Below, piece after piece: positions 54,793 through 63,374 of a stretch of 64,000 bases of DNA. The first letter of the stretch is position 1, and every line of letters starts with the position of its first letter. The translations under genes and the position numbers were made by a program. The notes under the pieces are model-generated. The model made no database searches and was not told the DNA's origin. It worked only from the letters and a program-made list of their open reading frames with translations. The DNA is from Trichobilharzia szidati (taxonomy: Eukaryota; Platyhelminthes; Trematoda; Strigeidida; Schistosomatidae), in the NCBI GenBank assembly GCA_944472155.2, contig OX235271.1:23381710-23445709 (forward strand), read 5' to 3'.

Positions 54793-55295
54793 TCAATATT
54801 AGATGGCTGGAGGCAGTCGGCCACAGGAAACCCTACCTGACCTAGGTTTCATGCTAGTTGGCACTCACCCGCCAGTCAGTAAGGCGTATTTGTAACCTTG
54901 AAGGAATTCATTTCCCTCCTTCTGAGATTCGAACCCGTGTCACCCAGAGCCGCCTGCAGTCAGAGACTTTACCATTGACCTCTTCGGACTGGTAATTGAC
55001 TTCCTGTACGATTACTATATTGGATACTTTGATTGCACACTAAACTAGTGTCGTGTGTCTAGTCTTTTGTTTACTGTGTAGATACGCCTTGCTAACTGAC
55101 TGACTGGTGATTGCCAACTAGCACGAAGTATAGGTGAAGCAAGGCATCCTGCCGATTGCCTCCAACCATTTATAATATCAATAATTCAAAGTGCACGGTG
55201 ATGGCGAGCCAACTAGCTTGTTGGTGGTGATCACATTGCAAACTTGACACTGATGAAAGAATTCAGTCAGCGCCAAACAAATGACTAGACACATT
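54793..55295. mobile_element. second copy of the composite hairpin/hammerhead-like family
   Basis: A minus-strand tRNA-like plus hammerhead-like part (54800-54990, with gcctgcagtcagagacttta and gagattcgaacccg) faces a plus-strand hammerhead-like zone (55085-55155: CUGGUGA, GAUUGCC..GCAC, GAAG). The stretch 55185-55270 (agtgcacggtgatggcgagc, cacattgcaaact) matches one palindrome arm of the 45-kb element. Rearranged and old. Confidence 0.6.
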
Positions 55296-55464
55296 GTAAA
55301 ATACAAGTAATCCCAATTTTTCATTCGGTAAACTCTGGTATTACCTTCTTCTTCTTTACGAAAGTGATCAAAATTATAAATATCAAAGGTATATGCAAAT
55401 GGAAGGTCGCAGTGTATCATATATCCATACACACGCACACCCAATCACCCACCCACCGACCCGT

Positions 55465-55890
55465 CTATTATTATTATTATTATTTCCTTTAATTCCAGAG
55501 GAACATAGGGCTTCAGCCGTGCGTCTCCATTGCATTCGGTTCTCTGCTAGAGTCTTCACCTGGCTCCAAGTCTGTCCACACGTTTTCATCTCCTCTTCAC
55601 ATGACCTCTTCCATGTCACCCTCGCACCGACAACCAACTCGCCGCTTCTCTTTCGGGTTCCACTCGAGCAATGGCTTGTCTAGTGATGTTACTTGATGGA
55701 TTGTTTCCTCAGAGTATGGTCAGCCAATCCATCTCCATTTCTTCCTGCCTCTTTGTTTCACAATCTGTTCCTGCTGAATTGGTTCGCTCATTGCCAGAGA
55801 TCTCTGTTGCTGATCTTTTCTGGCCGGCTGGCCATCTGATCTTGAGCGAACTATTGAGCGAAGACAACTGTTAATGAAGGTTTGTAGTCT
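55465..55890 (-). mobile_element. RTE-A LINE 3' fragment
   Basis: In reverse: (AAT)n at 55468-55485, terminal motif, and peptide ARVTWKRSCEEEMKTCGQTW and SQVKTLAENRMQWRR from 55620 down, ending near the ITLLRSR-like part at 55885. About 425 bp. Confidence 0.8.
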
Positions 55891-56021
55891 AACCATATTT
55901 TATTTGTCATTCCACTCTCAGTTACATCAATCAGTTCAATTTGCCATGATACATTATATTAACTTCAATAGTTGTGAAAATTAACTCTCCTCTCTCAATT
56001 TTGTTCTTGTTTTCCTGTTAG

Positions 56022-56096
56022 GAAGAATTAAAGAAATGGGGTCTTATACCTAATTGGAAACGTGAACTAATTGAAAAGAAACAATTGAATAAAATG
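56022..56096 (+). CDS. host gene, exon 9 of those seen
   Basis: The acceptor tgttttcctgttag is followed by exactly 25 codons in phase 0, EELKKWGLIPNWKRELIEKK then QLNKM, and the donor gtttgt. It carries the second P-x-W-K motif (I-P-N-W-K-R-E-L-I-E-K-K), spaced about 30 residues from the first across the splice junction. The strong charge pattern suggests a continuous helix. The next exon was not found in the last 7.9 kb, so the gene probably continues beyond the window. Confidence 0.8.
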
Positions 56097-56119
56097 GTTT
56101 GTTTTAATTTCTTGTCTTA

Positions 56120-56370
56120 TTTATTTTATGCGCAGTTCAAAAATGGAGATTAGTATTATTATCATTTTTGTTATTATTACACATTTGTTTGTGCTTTTCA
56201 TTATCTTGTAATTTACTGGTTGTTCAGTTTATATTGGGTTGTTCAACTGATATGCATACCTATACACACATGTACACTAGATTGCTGATGTGAATTGAGG
56301 GTGATCTGGAAATCTAGGTCAGCTAGTGTGAACAATTAAAATAATCACTTTCTGACATACATGATTTATA
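56120..56370. other. intron sequence, nothing recognised
   Basis: AT-rich, with no feature. Confidence 0.4.
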
Positions 56371-56377
56371 TATTTAT

Positions 56378-57205
56378 TGAAATGCAAGCGAAAAGCAACA
56401 AGTTAGCAGAAGAAGCATCAAAGATAGGACTTCAGGTAAACATAGATAAAACAGAGGTGATGAAAATTCCTGGCCAACACCACCAACAGCAACAACAACA
56501 ATTGACAACAATCAGCATAAATGGGAGGAACCTGAAAGAAACAACCTCTTTTACCTACCTGAGAAGCATCGTTTCAACTACAGGCGCACTGAACTGACGA
56601 GGATATCAAAGCAAGAATCGGAAAAGCAAGACAAGCTTTCACTACTCTCAAGTCTGTGTGGAGGTCAACAGCACTCCTCAGCATCAAAAATAAGATCCGG
56701 ATTTTCAACTCCAATGTGAAGTCAGTGCTACTCACTATACGGATCAGAGACTTGCACTGCGCGTCATAAAGAGCATCTCAAACAAACTACAAACCTTCAT
56801 TAACAGTTGTCTTCGCTCAATACCACTCAAGATCAGATGGTCGGTCAGAAAAGATCAGCAATAGGGACCCGTGGGAGCGAACCAACACAGCAGGGACCGA
56901 TTGTGAAACAAATAGGCAGGAAGAAATGGAGATGGATTGGCTGGCCATACTCTGAGGAAACCATCAAGTGATATCACTAGACAAGCCATTGCTCGAGTGG
57001 AACCCGAATGAGTGGGAAGCGGCGAGTTGGTCGTCAGTGCAAGGGTGAGGGTGACTTGGAGGAGGTCATGTGAAGAGGAGATGAAAACGTGTGGACAGAC
57101 TTGGAGCCAGGTGAAGACTCTAGCAGAGAACCGAACGCAATGGAGACGCACGGCTGAAGCCCTATGTTCCTGTAGGAATTAAAGGAAACAATAATAATAA
57201 TATGC
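56378..57205 (+). pseudogene. RTE-A LINE, 5'-truncated copy
   Basis: About 825 bp. From 56361: IEMQAKSNKLAEEASKIGLQ, VNIDKTEVMKIPGQ, a Gln run, LTTISINGRNLKETTSFTYL, RSIVSTTGALN, stop; then shifted KARQAFTTLKSVWRSTAL, QIGRKKWRWIGWPYSEE and the terminal motif with (AAT)n at 57188-57203. The same subfamily as the copies at 2.2, 9.3 and 63.4 kb. Confidence 0.85.
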
Positions 57206-57264
57206 TTGGTAGGCATGAAAAGCATCAAAAGATGGGCCACATAAAATATCATAGTTTGTGCACA

Positions 57265-58110
57265 CAAGGGTCGGGATATTGCTTCGATTTTTGAATTAGT
57301 TCTCGTCTTTGAGCAGCTGGTTGATTTAATTGCTGAGCTTTCATTGTCCACCTTTTAGACAACATCTTCAGTGTAGGTTTCATTATAAAATGAACTCATC
57401 TGAACTCTCCACCAATGAAATAATCGTGTCTCCTGGCAACCATCTTCGTGATTTACATCTCTATTGATCTATTTTTATTGACTTAGAACTTGAACTGTCC
57501 TGTTGCGTGATTTACTTTTTATTAGCTCGTAAAGTTTGTGTGTGTTAATATGTTTTTTCATCGCTGGCTGATTCATTTTTTTTATTATAGCTTGAAACGA
57601 CACAGTAATTTTTGTACAAGTATGGAATTTTCAGCATGTAATATCCGTAGCCCAAATTTTGCAGGCCGACCATTGATGCGTCGGCAGGGGATCGAACCCC
57701 GGACCATGTGCATGGTCGGCGAGAGTCCTAACCGCTGTGCTACCGACGCATATGAGTTCAAGGTTTATACAAGTTCCCTGGTGGCACTATCTTTGGTGTT
57801 TCCTCTATTTAAAATTTCTACATTACCTAATCATCATCATCAAATTCATGTCCATAATTGTCTGCATGCATCAATATGAAATAGGAATACATATCGTGCC
57901 TTTTCACAGCTGACTTATCTTCTTGGATAACGATATGAAGGGGACGCCCACTTTGACCGATGTAAATAATTTTGTAAATGGTGTTAATCTTATCTTCTCT
58001 TTCTGTTGAATCTTTCGGTCTGCACTATATCGAATGAAGTGATTGTGTTGGCTGGCTGGCTTGTGTTGCTGTATCTATTTCAAACGGTCTTTCGAGTCGT
58101 TATTTCAGAG
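57265..58110 (-). mobile_element. PLE fragment with a SINE inside
   Basis: In reverse: terminal repeat 57290-57480 (with a hammerhead-like motif at 57375-57325: CUGAAGAUGUUGUC, hairpin, GACAAUGAAAGCUC), coding end 57480-57575, then interruption by SINE B, then 57765-58080 coding the nuclease region (INTIYKIIYIGQSGRPLHIV-like and CMQTIMDMNLMMMIR-like pieces). It parallels 43.0-44.3 kb throughout. Confidence 0.7.
57580..57755 (-). mobile_element. SINE family B inserted in a PLE
   Basis: In reverse: head gcgtcggtagcacagcggtt at 57751-57732, B box ggggttcgatcccctg (57700-57685), body with aaatttgggctacggatat, tail near 57590. The uninterrupted paralogue at 44.21-44.25 kb runs from gactgattcattt directly into the following PLE sequence. 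Confidence 0.8.
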
Positions 58111-58114
58111 ATAT

Positions 58115-58260
58115 TCTTCATATATATATATATATATATATATATGATTTAATAGTGTGAAGTATTCCCATATCATGAATTAAAACTCAATCTGAACGAA
58201 GAATATTCTTTTCAATAATTTCTCCTCTTCACGCTCTTACAATTATAAAATATTATAATA
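58115..58260. repeat. (AT)n microsatellite and one arm of the 28-kb inverted-repeat element
   Basis: (AT)n at 58117-58146. Then gaagaatattcttttcaata and atttctcctcttc (58199-58235) match an arm of the element at 28.20-28.46 kb. Confidence 0.6.
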
Positions 58261-58745
58261 TTTGTTGTCATTACAATAATGATAGCCAGTTATGCAGCGG
58301 ATACATTTTTTTTCAACGTAGAATAAGAGATTACCTATAGGATTCCAAAATAAATAGTTGTATTTGTGTGACAAGCGTGCTAGGCTGAAATCGATTACAA
58401 ATTATTGTAAAATGAGAGACAACGATGGTGGTGATTAGTCATAATAGATTTGTAGAGTGTGGGGTAGGAAAATTGACAAGTCAGTTCAAGGTTATAAAAG
58501 GTGTCAGGTGAGTGGCATGTATTAAACAGGGGATAGTAAGGCTCCAATGTGAGGTTCATCATGAAATAACGAATGTGTGAAATGAAACAGGTGGAGGCCT
58601 ATATTGAGAAAAGAGATAATATCACTACTCATAAGTCCGAATAGTATAAATGGAAAATTCGATAGTATTGAGAGAATGTTTGCATGAGGGGCATAAATTA
58701 TGACGAATGATCAACTCGTAAAAATAAAACTAACCCTCACAAACC
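58261..58745. other. intron or intergenic sequence, nothing recognised
   Basis: No supportable feature. Confidence 0.35.
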
Positions 58746-58754
58746 AAACTATAG

Positions 58755-59130
58755 AAAATTATTCTGATGCTCGCTAGTGACTTGCTACAGGATGGAGTTT
58801 CCTGGAGTTCTAATGAGAAGTCGTGACCAGTGAATTCCATCCAGATGTCACGTGTGAGGATGGATGTCCCACCTACGACAATGCTTGGGGTCGCGCTGAA
58901 TCACGAATTGGTAGAAGTTAGAATTCATGGGCTAGCCATTGAATCGGGTCCCAGTGGCTGAATGGTCTACGAGCTCGCTTGCCTTGTAACCGGAAGGTCC
59001 TGGGTTCGAACCCCAGTGGGTGCATACTGCCGATGATTCCCAAAAACCAGGATGAAACAGCTGTCCATTACTCCTTGCTAGTTTTCAATGGTTCTCTAAC
59101 TGATATCTATCCGTGATAAACTCGTAAGAA
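58755..59130 (+). mobile_element. hammerhead SINE, near full length
   Basis: Start gagaagtcgtgaccagtgaa-like (58830), gaattggtagaagttagaat, A box ggtcccagtggctgaatggt (58948-58967), B box gggttcgaaccccag (59004), hammerhead 59020-59075: stem I AUACUG with CAUUAC (worn), core CCGAUGA, helix II CC..GG (worn), GAAAC, helix III ACAG/CUGU, triplet GUC. The core differs from the canonical at one base (U4 to C). Confidence 0.75.
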
Positions 59131-59194
59131 TAGAAATAATAATAATAATAATAGGCAAAGAAAGGAAAAAAATCAAGAGGGTTATATATATTGT

Positions 59195-59485
59195 AGAATG
59201 AATTTTCTTGTAGCCTTTGGTGATGGTGTGTTGTTGGTATTACTATTTAAATTTAAACACTTTTTGATGAAATTGTGTGGGTAATCATTCTTCTCTTTTC
59301 AGACAGCTAGTAAGTATTTTTCCTCCATTCTCTTCATCACCGGAGTGCTACAGTGTGTTTGGACTGTCTCTTAAACAATGTCTGCACATAGTCTCTTTTG
59401 TGGGTAATTGGGTTATTCCTTTTATGGTTGAGTATTTGGTATGTGTGTGCGTTGGTTTTCTGCATACTTCTGTTTCTGAATTTCC
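59195..59485 (-). mobile_element. PLE linker fragment
   Basis: Parallels 44.59-44.76 kb in the same orientation: cactttttgatgaaattgtg, ggagtgctacagtgtgtttg, aaacaatgtctgcacatagt and gtgggtaattgggttatt. It codes the Cys-rich linker. Probably the continuation of the PLE at 57.3-58.1 kb. Confidence 0.65.
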
Positions 59486-59630
59486 TTTGTTCGTTCTCTT
59501 GATTAAGTAAGACATCTATCTGGGAATGGAATTTTGTTGTCTGATTTATTCTTCTCTTGTGAATTTAATAAGAATGATCAATAGTCACATAGATTGACAA
59601 TAAATCAAGACATACTATTAAGTACCATTC

Positions 59631-59968
59631 ATAGAGAATTTGAATAAGTCCACCACCGCCGCATTTGATTTGAAATATGATCCACAAATCAGTGAAGCAG
59701 TGTCAGCAACTACGTCTCTATGGTTGGTGATGACTGAAACAGTTCCACACGCCATTCGATTTGTTCGAAATCTGGAGCCGATGTACACCACAAGTTTAGA
59801 ATCAGAGTTTTCCAACTTCCCCTGGGTAGAATTCCATGTCCACCAGTCCGGTTATCAGCTCCAGACGTCCTCATTCACCCTTCCTTTTTTTGTAAGGAAC
59901 ACTGATACCTGGGCAACTGATGGTTGGATTGATGACACAAGCTTACTGGTATCTACCTACGTCTTATA
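59631..59968 (+). CDS. unassigned open reading frame
   Basis: An open frame of about 110 codons: NKSTTAAFDLKYDPQISEAV, SATTSLWLVMTETVPHAIRF, VRNLEPMYTTSLESEF and on to DDTSLLVSTYVL. Composition is protein-like with few low-complexity runs. I do not recognise it. It has no splice-phase link to exon 9 that I can show. It may be part of a retroelement (for example a gag-like piece) or a host exon of another gene. Confidence 0.3.
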
Positions 59969-60229
59969 ACACTGGTCACCGATTTAATTTACTTTTTTCT
60001 TCTTCATTGTGAAGTTGTTGCTTTTTAAGCTTAGACGCTTAAGCTTTAAACTAATGAATCCCAGGAACTCAAAGACAATTCCGTTTACTACGATTACGAC
60101 AATCAAATATTACCACATAATAAGTGTTACTCATAGCTTATTTTGTAAAAAGATGAATCTATTGAGTAATTGAAGCTGCAAGTTCTCTGATGCTTCTTAC
60201 ATTGTTGTAGTTGCATAGTAGTAGTAGTA

Positions 60230-60535
60230 GTTTGGCGAGGGCTGCTGATAAGATTTATCAATAGTATATATAAAGAGAAGTTCATCGGCATAAAAACATC
60301 AATTATCAAGGAGATACATTTGATGTCTGAGAAAGCAAATGGTACAGCGTTGTAGAGGTACATAGGAGACGTGAAAGAAATACAATATGAGGGCCAGAAA
60401 TACCACACAACAGAAGATTTGTGCAAGTGGTGCGTTGAAGATAAGGTGTACATAATTTCTCTATATAGAGAGATACCTAATTGCCGATAAACATTCCTTT
60501 ATCAAGTCTCTCGTCTTCTACCGTTACATTAGTAG
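60230..60535 (+). repeat. dispersed repeat X, copy 2
   Basis: Pairs with 13996-14305 along its whole length: agaagttcatcggcataaaa, gaaagcaaatggtac, gaaatacaata, agaagatttgtgcaa, aaggtgtacataattt. Non-coding; class unknown. Confidence 0.55.
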
Positions 60536-60895
60536 TACTTTGTGTTATTACAACAGGCTTGTATGTCTCTTTCATATTCACAAAATAGCAAAATATTAAA
60601 TTGTTGAAAGTCAAATCAGAAGGGAGAAATAAATTAAATTAACTTCATCTGAAGTATTATGACTTTTGAGTTGATTATTATGAACAGTTTATTCTTTTAC
60701 TTGAAAGTAACTAGCAGGTATCATTGAGAAACAGATTGACTTAGAATTGTACGAAAAAATTCACCTGTGCCCTAGTCGTTTTTGTTATCAGTTTAGGAAG
60801 ATATTGTCAATAAAATGTGAAGTAGTATGTAACTGTTGTTGTCCCCTTTTTCAGCTCAATATTACCAACAATAGGTCCCTTTTCTATGGGACTTT
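60536..60895. other. no recognised feature
   Basis: AT-rich sequence without a supportable feature. Confidence 0.35.
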
Positions 60896-60899
60896 TTCT

Positions 60900-61240
60900 C
60901 CTAAATTATTAGAATAACGAAGTTGAAACGATCTGGAGTAGTTCAACCTCTTCTCTTAAAATTTTATCAATTCATGTATTCCGCCCCATTCGTCTTCTTT
61001 ATTGTTCGCCCTTATTCTTCACTGAACTTTTAAAAAAAAGACTATATCTCATTATATTGTGTAGAACACTGAAGGCTGTAAGTAGAGTTAGTGGTGGTGT
61101 GTGTGTGAGTGTTTTTGACTCAACTAACTGACATTAGTGTTGATAGGCTTTTTAATTCTTGTAAGCAGTTGGCTAAAGTTATCCCATCTGATATTGAACA
61201 TCATCTCTGTAATTCACAACATTTTTGACTTGTAAGGATT
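60900..61240 (+). pseudogene. CR1-like LINE fragment
   Basis: In broken frames it gives the stretch KRSGVVQPLLLKFYQFMYSA-like, PIRLLYCSPLF (60975-61015) and LKKRLYLIILCRTLKAVSRV (61028-61090), parallel to KKFRHSGIS..LLLQFVNSRI and RLLKKDFTLIRRMLKVVSRV of the 28.6-kb copy. It ends before the 3' tail. Confidence 0.6.
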
Positions 61241-61655
61241 AGATTTGTTTTTCCAGTTTAACCACTGATTGATATTTGTTAAAGAACCATTAAAAACCAG
61301 CAGGATGTAGTGGACAGCCAGCCGTTTCATCTTAGTTTGGGAATCATCGGCAGTACACACCCACCGCCAGGGTTCGAACCCAGGACATTCCCGTTACAAG
61401 GTTGGTGGTTGTGCTAAATTAATAATTTGCAAAGGTTAGAATTCATGGAATGGCCATTGTACCGGGTCCAAGTGGCTGCTGAATGGTCTATGAGCTTGCC
61501 TTGTAACCAGAGAGTTCTGGGTTCGAATCCTGGTGGTGGGTGCGTACTGCCTATGTTTCCTAAACTAGGGTGAAACAGCTGTCCAGTACTCCAGTGCAGA
61601 TTTTTAGTGGTTCTCTAACTGACATCAATGCGTGGTTTTATAGTTATTTTTCATT
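61235..61655. mobile_element. hammerhead SINE, head-to-head pair
   Basis: The minus unit 61235-61430 has the hammerhead at 61310-61360 with core CCGAUGA, helix III ACGGC/GCUGU and triplet GUC, and a B box gggttcgaaccc in reverse at 61373. The plus unit 61430-61655 has A box agtggctgctgaatggtcta, B box gggttcgaatcctgg (61519) and hammerhead 61540-61595 with core CCUAUGU and stem I GUACUG with CAGUAC. Confidence 0.75.
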
Positions 61656-61844
61656 TTATGTATCTACAATTATGTATAAGGAGGTAAATTGTTGCAATAT
61701 GTGTAAAACTACTGAAAATTCCACTCTGTATAAGGACTGGTGATACTATCTGGTTACCTCAACTGAAGGGAGGTCGGGTGGAAATTTGAAACTAGGATAC
61801 CTATTGGCTGAAAGTTGAGGTCCTAGGTTTTCATACTCTAATGA

Positions 61845-62130
61845 TCGGTCGGTCGGTTTTCGACATAGAACTTTGCACATATGTGCAGCAGTTCAAGTCG
61901 CCACACTCCATGTAGCACACAAAGGAAGAGAAGAAAGTAGGAGAAATGCAACAGAGGTGTGAGACAAAGGAATAGTAATAACAAAGAACAAAACAGTTTC
62001 ATTGGATATCATAAGTCACAAGGAGTGGATGCATTTGCAACAGCCATTGAGAACGATTTTGAGCCATATCACCAATTGTTTTCAACCATTGGTTTTTACC
62101 GTCCCGAGAACCCCAACCAGGAAGTCTACA
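61845..62130 (-). mobile_element. LINE-P 3' end fragment with short target-site duplication
   Basis: In reverse: end ttctatgtcgaaaaccgacc at 61882-61855, the 3' untranslated region, and the Q-x-x-x-L-L-Q-M-H-like coding end to 62130. ctaatga occurs at 61838-61844 and 62131-62137. Confidence 0.7.
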
Positions 62131-62504
62131 CTAATGAGGCGTTTTTTGTTTAATAGCGTAAGGTGAATTGATTGTAAACTGGTAAAAAGTAGCATATATC
62201 CGTCTACGTTCACTTTACTTGTGTTTGTAATCGGTGATAAGCGGCATAAATATGTAGTAGTAGTAGTATGTCTGGAAGAAAACATAATGCTGTACAAAAT
62301 AGAATCAGCTTTACATGTGAGACTTGGGGGTAAGTGCCATCAATTCGCATTTTTAAATATACTTTTTTAAGTCAGACAGAATACGCTTTTTTCAATAGTC
62401 CAGTTGATTTACAGAAAGTTTGCTTCAACTGGAGAGAAGTTAAGCTTACCTATTTTGCTTTTGTCTAACCCGGTACAAGAGGATGATTAGTGAGATGCTT
62501 GTTT

Positions 62505-62885
62505 GTAATGACCGATAGCTGCTACTTTGACGTGGTGGTCGGGCTTGCATATCGTAATGACCCGACGAGCTACACTGGCTGGAACTTAAGTTCCTGTAGG
62601 TCCTACCATGCCAGAAAGGTTGTTTGGATAGCGGTTAGACAAAAAGCAGCTACCCAATCCAATACTATGATTCAAACAAACTCACAAAATATCATGCCGG
62701 ATCGGTCGGGGCCCGGATTAACAACGACCGCGCTTCCTGCTGCTGTGTCACAGGACAGAAGTGATAAATATGCTACTGAGACATACCAAACAAGAAAGAA
62801 CAAACAAAAACAGGCCGCGTGTGACCGGCCTCAAGCAGTTGTCCCCTGGGCTCTGCGGTCACACAACACTAACCTTGAAGGGATC
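62505..62885 (+). repeat. GC-richer dispersed repeat, copy 2
   Basis: Matches both ends of 7855-8345. The internal part holds an open frame of 132 codons (VWIAVRQKAATQSNTMIQTN, then DRSGPGLTTTALPAAVSQDR, and AACDRPQAVVPWALRSHNTN). The copy at 7.9 kb lacks this interior and has a different one. It could be a LINE 5' region or first open frame. Not identified. Confidence 0.55.
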
Positions 62886-63370
62886 TAATTGGTTCCTCCT
62901 CTTATTACATATATGAGTTATCCAGAATGAGGATTATCTATGCTGTATTAATAAGTGTGAATAGTCTGTTTGTATTTGAGTGCTCTATTCACTGAATGGC
63001 AAAGATTCTTTTTGCATTGCTTGCACATACACTCTAGCGACCGAATTCATTTCGTTATGTTCTGGATGCAAGAAACCGATCTGTACATTCTACTGTATGG
63101 TCGTCAAAACCTCGTTGAGACATGCGCTATCATGAAACGTTTCAAACGCAGGGAAGAGATTATTATTCTTCAGTATTTTAGTGGTTCTTTTAACCAACAG
63201 TAATAATGATATCAAAGCTCAAATTTATCTCAACACTGCTATGAGGCAGATATATACAGGCAATGTAGGTTTCTAAATACAAAACAAGTAGTGTAACAAC
63301 AGAAGACAAGGGCCAGGCAACAGATAGTTTATTAAGGAAATCAACACATACTTATAGCCTTTCATGTACA
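62886..63370. other. no recognised feature
   Basis: A weak open frame at 62970-63203 is not recognised. No repeat found. Confidence 0.35.
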
Positions 63371-63374
63371 TTAT

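Noticed and set aside
58948..59020. A second tRNA-like gene with A and B boxes.
   Set aside because: It is the promoter part of a hammerhead SINE that recurs about twelve times, with poor acceptor pairing.
60127..60453. Open frame of 108 codons on the minus strand.
   Set aside because: It overlaps repeat X, has low-complexity (Thr run from a trinucleotide repeat) and no counterpart in the other copy.
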